Source of the DNA: VRUE01 sp963697915
GTDB lineage: Bacteria > Actinomycetota > Thermoleophilia > Solirubrobacterales > 70-9
DNA: 64,000 nt
Assembly: GCA_963697915.1 (NCBI GenBank)
Contig: OY969103.1
Coordinates: forward strand, 992,001-1,056,000
Direction: 5' to 3'
The translations under genes were made by a program, and so were the position numbers. Numbering within the stretch: the first letter of the stretch is position 1; the number at the start of each line of letters is the position of its first letter. The notes beneath the pieces were generated by a model. The model saw nothing but the letters and a program-made list of their open reading frames with translations, made no database searches and was not told where the DNA came from. This document shows, piece by piece, positions 16,151 to 24,054 of the stretch.

Positions 16151-16223
16151 TGGCGAGGGTGGGAATCGAACCCACGACACCACGATTTTCAGTCGTGTGC
16201 TCTACCAACTGAGCTACCTCGCC
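16151..16223 (-). tRNA. tRNA-Phe (GAA)
   Basis: A 73-nt cloverleaf on the minus strand. The acceptor GGCGAGG pairs with CCTCGCC, with discriminator A; the D arm is GCTC...GAGC, the anticodon arm is ACGACTGAAAATCGT with anticodon GAA at 16188-16190, and the T arm is GTGGGTTCGATTCCCAC. CCA is not encoded. A TAGCCT box at 16257-16262, about 34 nt upstream, may be its -10. Confidence 0.97.
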
Positions 16224-16298
16224 GCGGCAAAAGCGCGGGGCTGCCGCGCAGCGGGAAGGCTAGCGACCGGGCGGGGACGGGGCTGATTGCATGGGGCG

Positions 16299-17753
16299 AT
16301 GGGCTCCGTGCGTGCAGCGGCGGTTGTCGCCGCGGTGGTCGTGGTCGGCGTGGTCGCGGTCTCCGGCGGGTCGGGCACCGACCCGCGGACACCGGCCGCG
16401 TTGCCGGGTCTGCCAGCGCCGTTCCTCGGCGTGGCGGTGGTCGGCAACGGTGGGCGGACCGCGGCGGTCGATGCCTACGGCAACGTCGTCGACCTGCGCG
16501 CACCGGGCCCGGCGAGCCCGGCCCTGCTCACGGTGCCGGCGGCCAGGCAGGCGGCGGGCAGCGTCGATCCCGGCGCGGCGATCGTCGCCTGGGCGCGACT
16601 CGCTGACGGGCGCACGCTGCCCCTCTGGCGCGCCGACTCGGTTCGCCAGCGCTACCTGCCGGAGACGAACGTCCTGCGCACGGTCGCCCGCTTCGGAGGT
16701 GAGCGGGTCGTCGTCGTGCGCCGAGTCGGCGGGCAAGGCGCGGCGCGCGCCGACCGCCGCTGGTTGGCACGCGCCCGGCCGCTCGGCGCGGCGGCGCCCG
16801 CGTGGGCGCGGCGGCTCTACGAGCGCTCGCTGCTCGTCCTGCGCGCGCTGACCGACCGGCGCAGCGGCGCGGCCGCCGCCGGGGCTCGCGACGGCTGGGC
16901 CTACGTCTGGCCGCGCGACGCCGGCGCCGTGGGGCTCGCCTTCGCCGCCGCCGGCTACGGCACGGAGGCGCGTCGCGTCGCGCGCTTCCTCCTCGGCCTC
17001 GACCTCGGCGAGGCCGCCCGTTTCGACGGGACCGGTGACCCGGTCCCCGGCCGCGCGGCCCAGGGCGACGCCGCCGGCTGGGTCGCCGCTGCGGCGCGCA
17101 CCGCTGACCTGCCCCCCACCGTCCCGGCCCAGCCCTGGCGCGAACACGCCGACTACCACGAGGGCGCCCCCGGCGACTACCTCGCCAACACCCTCGTCGT
17201 GAGCGCTTCCGGTGCGCCTTTCCCGTCTCTGAGACGGGAAAGGCGCACCGGAAGAAAGGGGAAGGGGACGTTCGCCGCGTTCGTCACGCCCGCCGGGCTA
17301 GTGCGTGTTGCCGGTGACCCAAACTCCGGCTGGGACTCCGCCGCCGCCTGGGGCGTCCGCCCCTTCCCTCACCCGACGCTCTTCCCCGCAATCCGGCGCA
17401 CCCTGCGCGAGGTCGCCGCATCGAGCGGGCGCTACGGCATCGTCCCTTCTCAGAGCTGGGCTGGAGGCGAGGACCCGTGGACCGCGCCGACCGCCTGGGC
17501 CGCCTGGGCCCTCGCCGCGCTTGCGCGCGGAGGGGACGGAACCGAGGCCGGCGCCGACCGCCGCGCCGCCCTGCGCCTGCTCGCCGCCCTGCGCCGCGCC
17601 GCCACCCCGCTCGGCCTCCTCCCCGAGCGCGTCGACGCTCAGTCCGGCCTACCCCGCTCGACCACTCCGCTCGCCTGGTCCCACGCCTTCGCAATCCTCA
17701 CCCTCCGCGAGCTCTGGCCGGGACGTGCCGGCACGTTTTCAGATCGCGGCTAG
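16299..17753 (+). CDS. Secreted or anchored GH15/six-hairpin glycosidase-like protein
   Basis: A 484-aa protein with an N-terminal hydrophobic segment (residues 6-26) serving as signal or anchor. The (alpha/alpha)6-type region is recognised from RDGWAYVWPRDAGAVGLAF (compare WIRDA in GH15 glucoamylases), GDYLANTLVV, PNSGWDSAAAWGVRPFPHP and GGEDPWTAPTAWAAWALA. Paired catalytic acids cannot be assigned with confidence. Residues about 303-319 are encoded by a 49-bp perfect palindrome that looks inserted. The last residues run through an ACGTGCCGGCACGT palindrome and overlap a convergent gene by 15 bp. TTG 16287 is an alternative start. Confidence 0.72.
   Translation: MGSVRAAAVVAAVVVVGVVAVSGGSGTDPRTPAALPGLPAPFLGVAVVGNGGRTAAVDAYGNVVDLRAPGPASPALLTVPAARQAAGSVDPGAAIVAWARLADGRTLPLWRADSVRQRYLPETNVLRTVARFGGERVVVVRRVGGQGAARADRRWLARARPLGAAAPAWARRLYERSLLVLRALTDRRSGAAAAGARDGWAYVWPRDAGAVGLAFAAAGYGTEARRVARFLLGLDLGEAARFDGTGDPVPGRAAQGDAAGWVAAAARTADLPPTVPAQPWREHADYHEGAPGDYLANTLVVSASGAPFPSLRRERRTGRKGKGTFAAFVTPAGLVRVAGDPNSGWDSAAAWGVRPFPHPTLFPAIRRTLREVAASSGRYGIVPSQSWAGGEDPWTAPTAWAAWALAALARGGDGTEAGADRRAALRLLAALRRAATPLGLLPERVDAQSGLPRSTTPLAWSHAFAILTLRELWPGRAGTFSDRG
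17206..17254. repeat. 49-bp perfect palindrome inside a coding sequence
   Basis: Arms of 24 bp (17206-17229 and 17231-17254) pair without mismatch around a single central T. The arm starts CTTCCGGTGCGCCTTTCCCG. It lies in frame within the GH15-like gene and encodes an Arg-rich stretch (LRRERRTGRK). Such a loop-less palindrome is unusual in coding DNA and suggests insertion of a small palindromic element. Confidence 0.9.
17723..17736. terminator. ACGTGCCGGCACGT palindrome between convergent genes
   Basis: A perfect 14-bp palindrome followed on the plus strand by TTT and C. On the minus strand it starts 2 nt after the TGA of the gene at 17739. On the plus strand it lies inside the last codons of the GH15-like gene. 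It could act as a bidirectional transcript end. Confidence 0.5.
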
Positions 17754-18248
17754 GGCCAGGCGAACGGCTTCGGCGGCGGTATCGGCGGGGACGATCCCCG
17801 GGCCGCCCTCCATCTGCTCGCGGCCGGAGACGCTCCAGCTGCGCAGGGCGACGACGGTGCGGCCGAGGTTGCGGGCGTGGGCGATCTCCGAGAGCGTGCC
17901 CCATTCGCCGCTGACCGCGATCGCGGCTTCACCGGAGGCGACGACGGCGAGGTTGCGGGCATGGCCGATCCCGGCGGCGACCACCTGCGTGCAGTAGGGG
18001 TTGGCGTCCTCGATCTCGAGCCATGGCAGGACCCCGATCACCATCCCGCCCGCCCCCGCCGCGCCGCGCGCGGCCGCTTCCATCACGCCGCCCCCGCCGC
18101 CGCAGACCACCGCGACGCCGGCTTCGGCCAGCAACCGTCCGACCTCCTCCGCCAACTGCCAGGCCTCGGTCTCCTCCCCACACGCTCCCGAGCCGATCAC
18201 CGCGACCTGCTGCCCCCGCCGCGACCCGCCGCCCCCCTCCGCGCTCAT
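17739..18248 (-). CDS. TIGR00725/LOG-like Rossmann-fold protein
   Basis: A 169-aa protein of the TIGR00725 family, related to LOG-type cytokinin phosphoribohydrolases and SLOG nucleotide-binding proteins. It has VAVIGSGACGEETEAWQLAEEVG at the N-terminus, the nucleotide loop VVCGGGGGVMEAAARGA, GIGHARNLAVV and SGEWGTLSEIAHA (compare PGGxGTxxE). The function of this subfamily is unproven; binding or hydrolysis of a nucleotide derivative is the inference. ATG 18248 overlaps the helicase stop by 4 nt (ATGA), so it is translated with the helicase gene. Confidence 0.85.
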   Translation of the reverse strand: MSAEGGGGSRRGQQVAVIGSGACGEETEAWQLAEEVGRLLAEAGVAVVCGGGGGVMEAAARGAAGAGGMVIGVLPWLEIEDANPYCTQVVAAGIGHARNLAVVASGEAAIAVSGEWGTLSEIAHARNLGRTVVALRSWSVSGREQMEGGPGIVPADTAAEAVRLALAAI

Positions 18249-20524
18249 CTCGCGCCGGAGTCTCGCATTGCTCGCATCAGCTGCAGCGCACCTTGCTTGT
18301 GCAGCGGCTCGTTGAGGTTGCCGCACTTGGGGCTCTGCACGCAGGAGGGGCAGCCCGCCTCGCAGGGGCACTCGGCGATCAGCCGCTCGGCGTCGCCGAG
18401 CAGGCGCTCGAACTGCTCGTAGCCGCGCAGCGTGATCCCCACCCCACCCGGGTGGCCGTCGTAGACGAAGATCGTCGCCCGCCCGGTCTGGAAGTGGACG
18501 TTGGTCGAGAGCCCACCGATGTCCCAGCGATCGCACATCGCGATCAGCGGCAGGACCGCGATCTGGCCGTGCTCGGTCGCGTGCAGGGAGCCGAGCAGCG
18601 CCTCGGGCGGCAGCGCCCCGGTGAGGCTCTCCGGCAGCACGTACCAGAGCGCCTGGGTGACGAAGTGCTGCTCGGGCAGCTCCAGGGCGACGATGTCGAT
18701 CGGCTCCTGCTCGGAGATCGAGACCCGCTGGAAGGCGATCACCTGCTCGCTGACCGAGACCTCGCCGAAGTGCAGCTCGACGCCGGCGACCGAGCGCTGC
18801 TCGCGCACCCGTTCGATGTAGATCTCGGTCTCTTTTTTCGGCCGCGTGTACCAGTCGCCGTCGAAGCGGGTGACGATCGCCTTGCGCCCCTCGACGTCGA
18901 GTTGCTCGACCTCGTATGAGCGGCCGAGGTGGAGGTAGACGGCGCCGGGGTGGACCGTGGTGAAGGCCCGCTCGGACTCGACCAGGCCGAGCATCTCGCC
19001 CGAGTCGCGCTCGATCACCGCGACCGAGTCGGGCGAGGCCGAGCGCAGCGAGATCTTCGCCGCGACGAACTCGCTCGAGCGCGGCACCAGCCGCCCGGCC
19101 GCGCGGCGCAGCTGCCCGGCTGCCATCAGGCCCTCGGCGCGCTCGTGCCAGCCCGCCCCGAAGACCTCCTCGTCCTCGGCGCTGAGCGGCAGCTCGTAGG
19201 CGGCGGCGACCATGTGGCGGGAGGCGATCTGCTCGCTCTCGTGGTCGAGGATCGCCGCCTCCACCGGCCGCCCGATGAACTCGTCGGGGTGGCGGCAGAA
19301 GAACTGGTCGAGCGCGTCGGCGCCGGCGACGTAGACGGCGAGCCCGCGCCGCTGCCGGCCGGCTCGCCCCCACATCTGACGCAGGCTAGCGACCGTGCCG
19401 GGGAAGGTGACGCAGATTGCCGCGTCGAGCTCGCCGATGTCGATGCCGAGCTCGAGCGCGTCGGTGGCGACCACGGCGAGCAGCTCGCCGGAAGCCAGCC
19501 GCCCCTCGATCTCGCGCCGCTGCTGCGGCGTGTAGCCGCCGCGATAGGGGGCGATCCGCTCCGCCAGCTCGGGCTTGCCGCGCGCCTGCAGCGCTTCGCG
19601 GGCGAAGCGCTGGATCAGCTCGATCCCGCGCCGGCTCTTGAGGAAGCAGATCGTGCGCACCCCCTGCGAAACCAGCTCGGCGAGCAGCTCGGCCGCCTCG
19701 GAGAGCGGCGAGCGCCGCGTGCCGCTCGCCTTGTCGATCAGCGGCGGGTTCCACATCGCGATCTCGCGCCCGCTGCGCGGCGCGCCGTCGTCGTCGATCA
19801 GCTCGAAGGGGGTGCCGACCAAACGCTCGGCCAGCTCGACCGGGTTGGCGATCGTCGCCGAGGTGAGCAGGAAGCGCGGCTCGGCGCCGTAGGCGCGCGC
19901 CACCCGCCGCAGCCGTCGCAGCACGTTGGCGACGTGGGAGCCGAAGACGCCGCGGTAGGTGTGGGCCTCGTCGACGACGACCCAGCCGAGGTTGGCGAGG
20001 AAGTCGCCCCAGCTCTTGTGGTTGGGCAGGAGGCCGACGTGGAGCATGTCGGGGTTGGTGAGGACGAGGTTGTTGCGCCGCCGGATCGAGGGCCGCTCCT
20101 CGCGCGGCGTGTCGCCGTCGTAGATCGCCTCGCGCAGGCCGGGCGGGCGCAGGGCAGCGAGCTTGCGCGCCTGGTCCTGGGCCAGCGCCTTGGTCGGGTA
20201 GAGGTAGAGGGCGCGGCGCTTGGGGTCGGCGGCGATGCCGTCGAGCACCGGCAGGTTGAAGGCGAGGCTCTTGCCCGAGGCGGTGCCGCTGGTGATCACC
20301 AGGTTGGACGAGGCCGCCGCCTCCAGGGCCTGGCGCTGGTGCGAGTAGAGGCGCTCGATCCCTGCCCGGCCCAGCGCCTCGACCAGGCCGCGGTCGAGCG
20401 AGCGCGGCATCGCCACCGGCCGCGCCGCCCGCTCCGGCTCGCTGCTCTCGGCGACGATTCGCCCATCGCGCCGCGCTGGATCGATCGCGATCGCCCAAGG
20501 GGTCTCGAGCAGGCTCTTCGCCAC
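18245..20524 (-). CDS. DEAD/DEAH-box helicase with DUF1998-type Zn domain (MrfA/YprA-like)
   Basis: A 759-aa superfamily 2 helicase. Motif I is SGTASGKS (79-86); Ia is YPTKALAQDQ, II is VVVDEAHTYRG, III is LTSATIANP and VI is QMWGRAGRQRRG. The C-terminal region has four cysteines (CPCEAGCPSCVQSPKC) and FVYDGHPGGVGI, the DUF1998 signature of MrfA/YprA/Hrq1-like helicases. MrfA of Bacillus works with the exonuclease MrfB in repair of mitomycin C damage; no MrfB is seen here. GTG 20524 overlaps the folP stop by one base. It is likely a DNA-repair helicase translated after folP. Confidence 0.9.
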   Translation of the reverse strand: MAKSLLETPWAIAIDPARRDGRIVAESSEPERAARPVAMPRSLDRGLVEALGRAGIERLYSHQRQALEAAASSNLVITSGTASGKSLAFNLPVLDGIAADPKRRALYLYPTKALAQDQARKLAALRPPGLREAIYDGDTPREERPSIRRRNNLVLTNPDMLHVGLLPNHKSWGDFLANLGWVVVDEAHTYRGVFGSHVANVLRRLRRVARAYGAEPRFLLTSATIANPVELAERLVGTPFELIDDDGAPRSGREIAMWNPPLIDKASGTRRSPLSEAAELLAELVSQGVRTICFLKSRRGIELIQRFAREALQARGKPELAERIAPYRGGYTPQQRREIEGRLASGELLAVVATDALELGIDIGELDAAICVTFPGTVASLRQMWGRAGRQRRGLAVYVAGADALDQFFCRHPDEFIGRPVEAAILDHESEQIASRHMVAAAYELPLSAEDEEVFGAGWHERAEGLMAAGQLRRAAGRLVPRSSEFVAAKISLRSASPDSVAVIERDSGEMLGLVESERAFTTVHPGAVYLHLGRSYEVEQLDVEGRKAIVTRFDGDWYTRPKKETEIYIERVREQRSVAGVELHFGEVSVSEQVIAFQRVSISEQEPIDIVALELPEQHFVTQALWYVLPESLTGALPPEALLGSLHATEHGQIAVLPLIAMCDRWDIGGLSTNVHFQTGRATIFVYDGHPGGVGITLRGYEQFERLLGDAERLIAECPCEAGCPSCVQSPKCGNLNEPLHKQGALQLMRAMRDSGAR

Positions 20525-21363
20525 TAGGCAGCGCTCCGCACGATCCGCCCGGCGACCTGCATCGCCTGCAGCGAGCTGCGGTCGTGGATGCGCAGGACGT
20601 CGGCCCCCTCACGCACCGCCAGCGCCACCGCGGCGACCGTGCCCCACTCGCGCTCGGCCGGCGGCAGGCGGTCCTCCCAGCTGCCGGCCAGCACCGCGCC
20701 GACGAAGTCCTTGCGCGAGAGCGAGACGTAGAGCGGCAGGCCCAGCGAGCGCAGCTCGCCGAGCCGGCGCAGGATCTCCAGGTCCTGCGCCGTGGTCAGG
20801 TCGAAGTCGAGTCCGGGGTCGATCGCGATCTGCTCCTCGCTGACCCCAAGGCGCGAGGCCGCCTCGACTCTCCCCCCGAACCAGGCCTTGAGGTGGTCGA
20901 CGACGTCGTCGTACATCCGCGGCGGCCGGTCGACCCGGGGCGGTCCCTCGATGTGCATGAGGACATAGCCGCAGCCGCTCTCCCCGACCAGCTCGAAGAT
21001 CTCCTCCGAGCCGCCGGAGATGTCGTTGATCGCCGCCGCGCCCGCGTCCAGCGCCCGCCGCCCGACCTCGGCCGAGAAGGTGTCGGCGGTGACCGGCACG
21101 CCGCTCGCGGCCAGCCCCTCGATCGCCGGCACCAGCGCCGCCGCCTCCTCGGCGGCCGCGACCGGCGGCCCGCTGCGCGCCGCGACCGCGCCGACGTCGA
21201 GCATCTCGAAGCCGGCCTCGACCAGGGCGAGCCCGTCGGCGACGGCCTGCTCCGCTGTGCCGCTGCGCGCCCCCTCGAACATCGAGTCGGTGGTGACGTT
21301 GACGATCCCCGCCGCCAGCGGTTGGGCGAGGTCGAGGGTCCGATCGGCGAGTCGCCAGAGCAC
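20524..21363 (-). CDS. folP: Dihydropteroate synthase family protein
   Basis: A 279-aa TIM-barrel of the pterin-binding family. Recognised segments are GIVNVTTDSMFEG (usual GIxNVTPDSFSDG), VTADTFSAEV, INDISGG, VLMHIEGPP, IDPGLDFD, SLSRKDFVG and LRIHDRS. The pABA loop that normally reads DIGGESTRPGA is here DVGAVAARSGPPV, so the conserved Thr-Arg-Pro is altered. The expected reaction joins 6-hydroxymethyl-dihydropterin diphosphate to p-aminobenzoate in folate synthesis. The variant loop leaves room for a related substrate. GTG 21363 has a TACGGT -10 box 6 nt upstream. It overlaps the helicase gene and is divergent from a HAD phosphatase. Confidence 0.85.
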   Translation of the reverse strand: MLWRLADRTLDLAQPLAAGIVNVTTDSMFEGARSGTAEQAVADGLALVEAGFEMLDVGAVAARSGPPVAAAEEAAALVPAIEGLAASGVPVTADTFSAEVGRRALDAGAAAINDISGGSEEIFELVGESGCGYVLMHIEGPPRVDRPPRMYDDVVDHLKAWFGGRVEAASRLGVSEEQIAIDPGLDFDLTTAQDLEILRRLGELRSLGLPLYVSLSRKDFVGAVLAGSWEDRLPPAEREWGTVAAVALAVREGADVLRIHDRSSLQAMQVAGRIVRSAA

Positions 21364-21369
21364 GTCGCT

Positions 21370-21375
21370 ACCGTA
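21370..21375 (-). promoter_or_regulatory. TACGGT -10 box of folP, within a divergent palindrome
   Basis: TACGGT ends 6 nt before GTG 21363. It lies in the 17-nt near-palindrome GTCGCTACCGTAGCGAC (21364-21380), so the plus strand offers TACCGT at 21369-21374 toward the HAD gene. The two promoters may share the same bases. Confidence 0.45.
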
Positions 21376-21387
21376 GCGACCGCGCCC

Positions 21388-22203
21388 ATGACCCTGAGTT
21401 GCGTCTACACCGACCTCGACGGCACCCTGCTCGGCAAGGGCAGCTCGCTCTTCCGCGACGCCGAGGGCGGCTTCTCGCTGGCCCAGTCGCGCGGCCTCGA
21501 GGCCTGCCACCGGGCCGGGGTCGAGGTCGTGATCATGTCCGGCCGCCGCGAGCCCCAGGTCCACGAGGCCGCCCGCCTGATGGGCCAGACCTCCTACATC
21601 TACGAGGCCGGCTGCGCCTTCGCGATCGACGGTGAGACGACGCTCCTGACCGGTGACCTCGTCCCCGACGAGGAGGGCACCGTCTACGAGAAGATCGAGC
21701 GGCGCGGCATTCCCAAGCTGCTCTTCGAGCGCTTCGAGGGGCGGCTCGAGTACCACGCGCCGTGGCACCACGGCCGCGTCCTCTCCCACCTCTTCCGCGG
21801 CAAGGTCGACGTCAGCGCGGCCAACGAGCTGCTCGGCGACGCCGGCCACGGCGACCTGCGCCTGCTCGACAACGGCGCGATCGGCCGTGAGATGCCGGCC
21901 GTCGAGGGGCCCACCCACGCCTACCACCTGGTGCCGAAGCTGGTCAGCAAGGCGAACTCGGTCGCCGCCCACGCCCGCGCCCGCGGCTACGACCCGGCCG
22001 ACTGCATCGCCATCGGCGACTCGGTCGAGGATCTCGAGGTCGCCGCCGCGGTCGGCCGCTTCTTCGGCGTCGCCAACGGGCCCCAGCGAGACCCCGGTTT
22101 ACGCGCCATGCTCGCCAACTGGGACAACGTCACGGTCACCGAGGGGGCGATGGGCGACGGCTTCTACGAGGCGGTCATCAGCAGCCTGGTTGAGCGTCGC
22201 TAG
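21388..22203 (+). CDS. HAD-IIB phosphatase (mannosyl-3-phosphoglycerate phosphatase/Cof-like)
   Basis: A 271-aa haloacid-dehalogenase phosphatase of class IIB. The nucleophile motif is YTDLDGTLLG (Asp9, Asp11), motif II is VIMSGRR, a C2B-type cap follows (about 80-190), motif III has the Lys in LVSKANSV, and motif IV is IAIGDSVEDLEVA. Family members dephosphorylate sugar phosphates such as mannosyl-3-phosphoglycerate or act as Cof-type phosphatases. No synthase for a compatible solute is adjacent, so the substrate is open. The stop TAG at 22201-22203 forms part of the probable -10 box of the next gene. Confidence 0.85.
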   Translation: MTLSCVYTDLDGTLLGKGSSLFRDAEGGFSLAQSRGLEACHRAGVEVVIMSGRREPQVHEAARLMGQTSYIYEAGCAFAIDGETTLLTGDLVPDEEGTVYEKIERRGIPKLLFERFEGRLEYHAPWHHGRVLSHLFRGKVDVSAANELLGDAGHGDLRLLDNGAIGREMPAVEGPTHAYHLVPKLVSKANSVAAHARARGYDPADCIAIGDSVEDLEVAAAVGRFFGVANGPQRDPGLRAMLANWDNVTVTEGAMGDGFYEAVISSLVERR

Positions 22204-22206
22204 TAT
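22201..22206 (+). promoter_or_regulatory. TAGTAT -10 box of the DtxR-family gene
   Basis: TAGTAT lies 8 nt before ATG 22215 and overlaps the preceding stop codon. It fits TANNNT. No Shine-Dalgarno sequence intervenes, so a leaderless transcript is inferred. Confidence 0.5.
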
Positions 22207-22214
22207 CGGGCTCG

Positions 22215-22922
22215 ATGACCGACGCGACCGTCGCCGAGCAGGAGTATCTCGAGATCATGTTCTGGCTCGAGGAGGCCGGCCTGCCGATGACCGGCGCCAA
22301 CATCGCCCGCGCGATGCAGCTCTCGCCGCCGACCGTGCACGAGATGGTCGGCCGCCTGATCGAGGACGGCTACGTCGAGCGCAACGCCGACAAATCGCTC
22401 GCTTTCACCGAGTCGGGCCGCGAGCACGCCAGCCACATCGTCCGCCGCCACCGCATGATCGAGCGCTTCCTCACCGACGTGCTCGGCATCCCCTGGGACG
22501 AGGTCCACGAGGAGGCGGAGCGGATCGAGCACGCGATGTCACCGGTGCTGGAGGAGCGGATGCGGGCGGCGATCGGCGATGCGACCACCTGCCCCCACGG
22601 CCACCCGATCGTCGAGGGCATCCGCGAGCGCGGCTCGCTGCTCGCCGACGTCGAGGTCGGCGCCAGCGTCCACGTCCTGCGCTTCGAGAACGAGGCCGAG
22701 GAGCTTCTGCACTACCTGAAAGCGGCCGGCCTCGAGCCGGGCCTCGAGGGCACCGTCGAGAGCGCCGACGAAGACGGCATCACGATCGCCTCCGCCGACG
22801 GCCCCCACACGGTCTCACGCAGCGTCGCCGAGACGGTCTCGGTCCGCGCCGACCCGGCGCCGCCGCCACGCGCGGCGATCCCCGAGCAGCTCGTTCTCTC
22901 CAGCGACCGCTACGGCAGATAG
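22215..22922 (+). CDS. DtxR/MntR-family metal-dependent regulator
   Basis: A 235-aa protein. The N-terminal winged helix (residues 5-65) reads VAEQEYLEIMFWLEEAGLPM, then IARAMQLSPPTVHEMVGRLIEDGYVE. The metal-binding and dimerisation region contains HIVRRHRMIERFL, WDEVHEEAERIEHAM and TCPHGHPI, with the usual Cys/His/Glu ligands of DtxR/IdeR/MntR. Residues about 145-225 are an SH3-like FeoA-type domain. It is expected to repress iron or manganese uptake genes when loaded with metal. No metal transporter lies nearby. Confidence 0.9.
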   Translation: MTDATVAEQEYLEIMFWLEEAGLPMTGANIARAMQLSPPTVHEMVGRLIEDGYVERNADKSLAFTESGREHASHIVRRHRMIERFLTDVLGIPWDEVHEEAERIEHAMSPVLEERMRAAIGDATTCPHGHPIVEGIRERGSLLADVEVGASVHVLRFENEAEELLHYLKAAGLEPGLEGTVESADEDGITIASADGPHTVSRSVAETVSVRADPAPPPRAAIPEQLVLSSDRYGR

Positions 22923-22928
22923 CCGCCG

Positions 22929-24032
22929 CTAGGCGGGCGAGGCTGCCCGCACGCGCTCCAGGGCGCGGGCGATGCGGGCGATGCCCTCGGGAATCTGCTC
23001 CGGGGGCACGCTGGCGAAGGAGAGGCGGAGGCTGTTGAGGCCGCCCTCGATCATGAAGTCTGGCCCGGCGACGAAGGCGACGCCCTCGCCCTTGGCCTCG
23101 GCCAGCAGGGCCGGCGTGTCGGTGCCCTCGGCGAGGTCGAGCCAGAGGAAGTAGCCGCCGCCGGGGACGACGAACTCAGCCTCGGGGATCTGCTCGCGCA
23201 GCGCCGTGACGAGAGCGTCGCGGCGCTCGCGCAGGGCGCCCTTGCAGAACTCGATGTTGCGGTCGAGGCCGCCGGAGCGGCAGAGCTCGAGCACGGTCGA
23301 CTCGGCCAGCATGTTGGGCGAGATGTAGGTCTCGTTGGCGCGCTTGGCGAGCTTCGCAATCTCCGCTGCCGGGCCGGCCAGGTAGCCGACGCGGACGCCG
23401 GGGCTGACCGTCTTCGAGAAGGAGGAGGCGTGGACCACCCGGTCCGCCTTGTCGATCGCCAGCATCGTCTCCAGCGCCTCGCCCTCGAAGGGAAGCTCGC
23501 GGTAGGGGTCGTCCTCGAAGATCCAGAAGCCGTGCTCGGCGGCGAGCTGGACCAGGCGCACCCGCTTCTCGGCCGAGAGCGTGCAGCCGGCCGGGTTGTG
23601 GAAGTTGGGGATGACGTGGGCGAGCTTGATCGGGCCATCGGCCAACGCCGCTTCGAGCGCCGCGACGTCGAGCCCGTCGGCCTCCAGCGGCACCGGCACC
23701 AGCTCGACCCCGAGCCGCTGCAGCATCAGCAGCGTGCGATCATAGGTCGGCTGCTCGACGACGACCCGATCGCCTGGCCCGAGCAGGTGCTCGAACAGCA
23801 TCCAGCCCGCCTCCAGCGAACCGTTGGCGATCATCACCTGGCCGGCGTCAAGACCGCCGTGGCGCTCGGCGACCCACTCGCAGAGGCCGGGGTGCCCGAC
23901 CCCGGTGCCGTAGGAGAGCGCCTTCTCCCAATCGTCGGCAAGCGCCCGCGCGGCAGCGTCGCGCACCGCCTCGCGGGGCATGATGTCGGCGCTCGGGGCG
24001 CCGCGCGCAAACGAGATCGTCTCGGCGGCCAT
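22929..24032 (-). CDS. PLP-dependent aminotransferase class I/II (2-aminoadipate/MocR-type fold)
   Basis: A 367-aa fold-type I aminotransferase. It has the PLP motifs IANGSLEAGWMLFEHLL, IPNFHNPAG (Asn), FEDDPYREL (Asp/Tyr) and the Schiff-base Lys207 in SSFSKTVSPGVRVGY, with a C-terminal Arg in LNSLRLSFA. It lacks a GntR HTH, so it is an enzyme like LysN or KAT-type transaminases rather than a MocR regulator. The substrate is uncertain: aromatic, aminoadipate or branched amino acids. ATG 24032 has TAGGGT 7 nt upstream and no ribosome site. It is convergent with the DtxR gene, with a 6-bp gap. Confidence 0.88.
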   Translation of the reverse strand: MAAETISFARGAPSADIMPREAVRDAAARALADDWEKALSYGTGVGHPGLCEWVAERHGGLDAGQVMIANGSLEAGWMLFEHLLGPGDRVVVEQPTYDRTLLMLQRLGVELVPVPLEADGLDVAALEAALADGPIKLAHVIPNFHNPAGCTLSAEKRVRLVQLAAEHGFWIFEDDPYRELPFEGEALETMLAIDKADRVVHASSFSKTVSPGVRVGYLAGPAAEIAKLAKRANETYISPNMLAESTVLELCRSGGLDRNIEFCKGALRERRDALVTALREQIPEAEFVVPGGGYFLWLDLAEGTDTPALLAEAKGEGVAFVAGPDFMIEGGLNSLRLSFASVPPEQIPEGIARIARALERVRAASPA

Positions 24033-24039
24033 CGCTTCG

Positions 24040-24045
24040 ACCCTA
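24040..24045 (-). promoter_or_regulatory. TAGGGT -10 box of the aminotransferase gene
   Basis: TAGGGT lies 7 nt before ATG 24032, the classic spacing for a leaderless actinobacterial transcript. A nested palindrome (24055-24104) lies just upstream. Confidence 0.5.
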
Positions 24046-24054
24046 GCAACGCCC

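Noticed and set aside
20524..21972. folP extended to 21972
   Set aside because: The extension overlaps the divergent HAD phosphatase on the other strand; family similarity begins at GTG 21363, which has its own -10 box.
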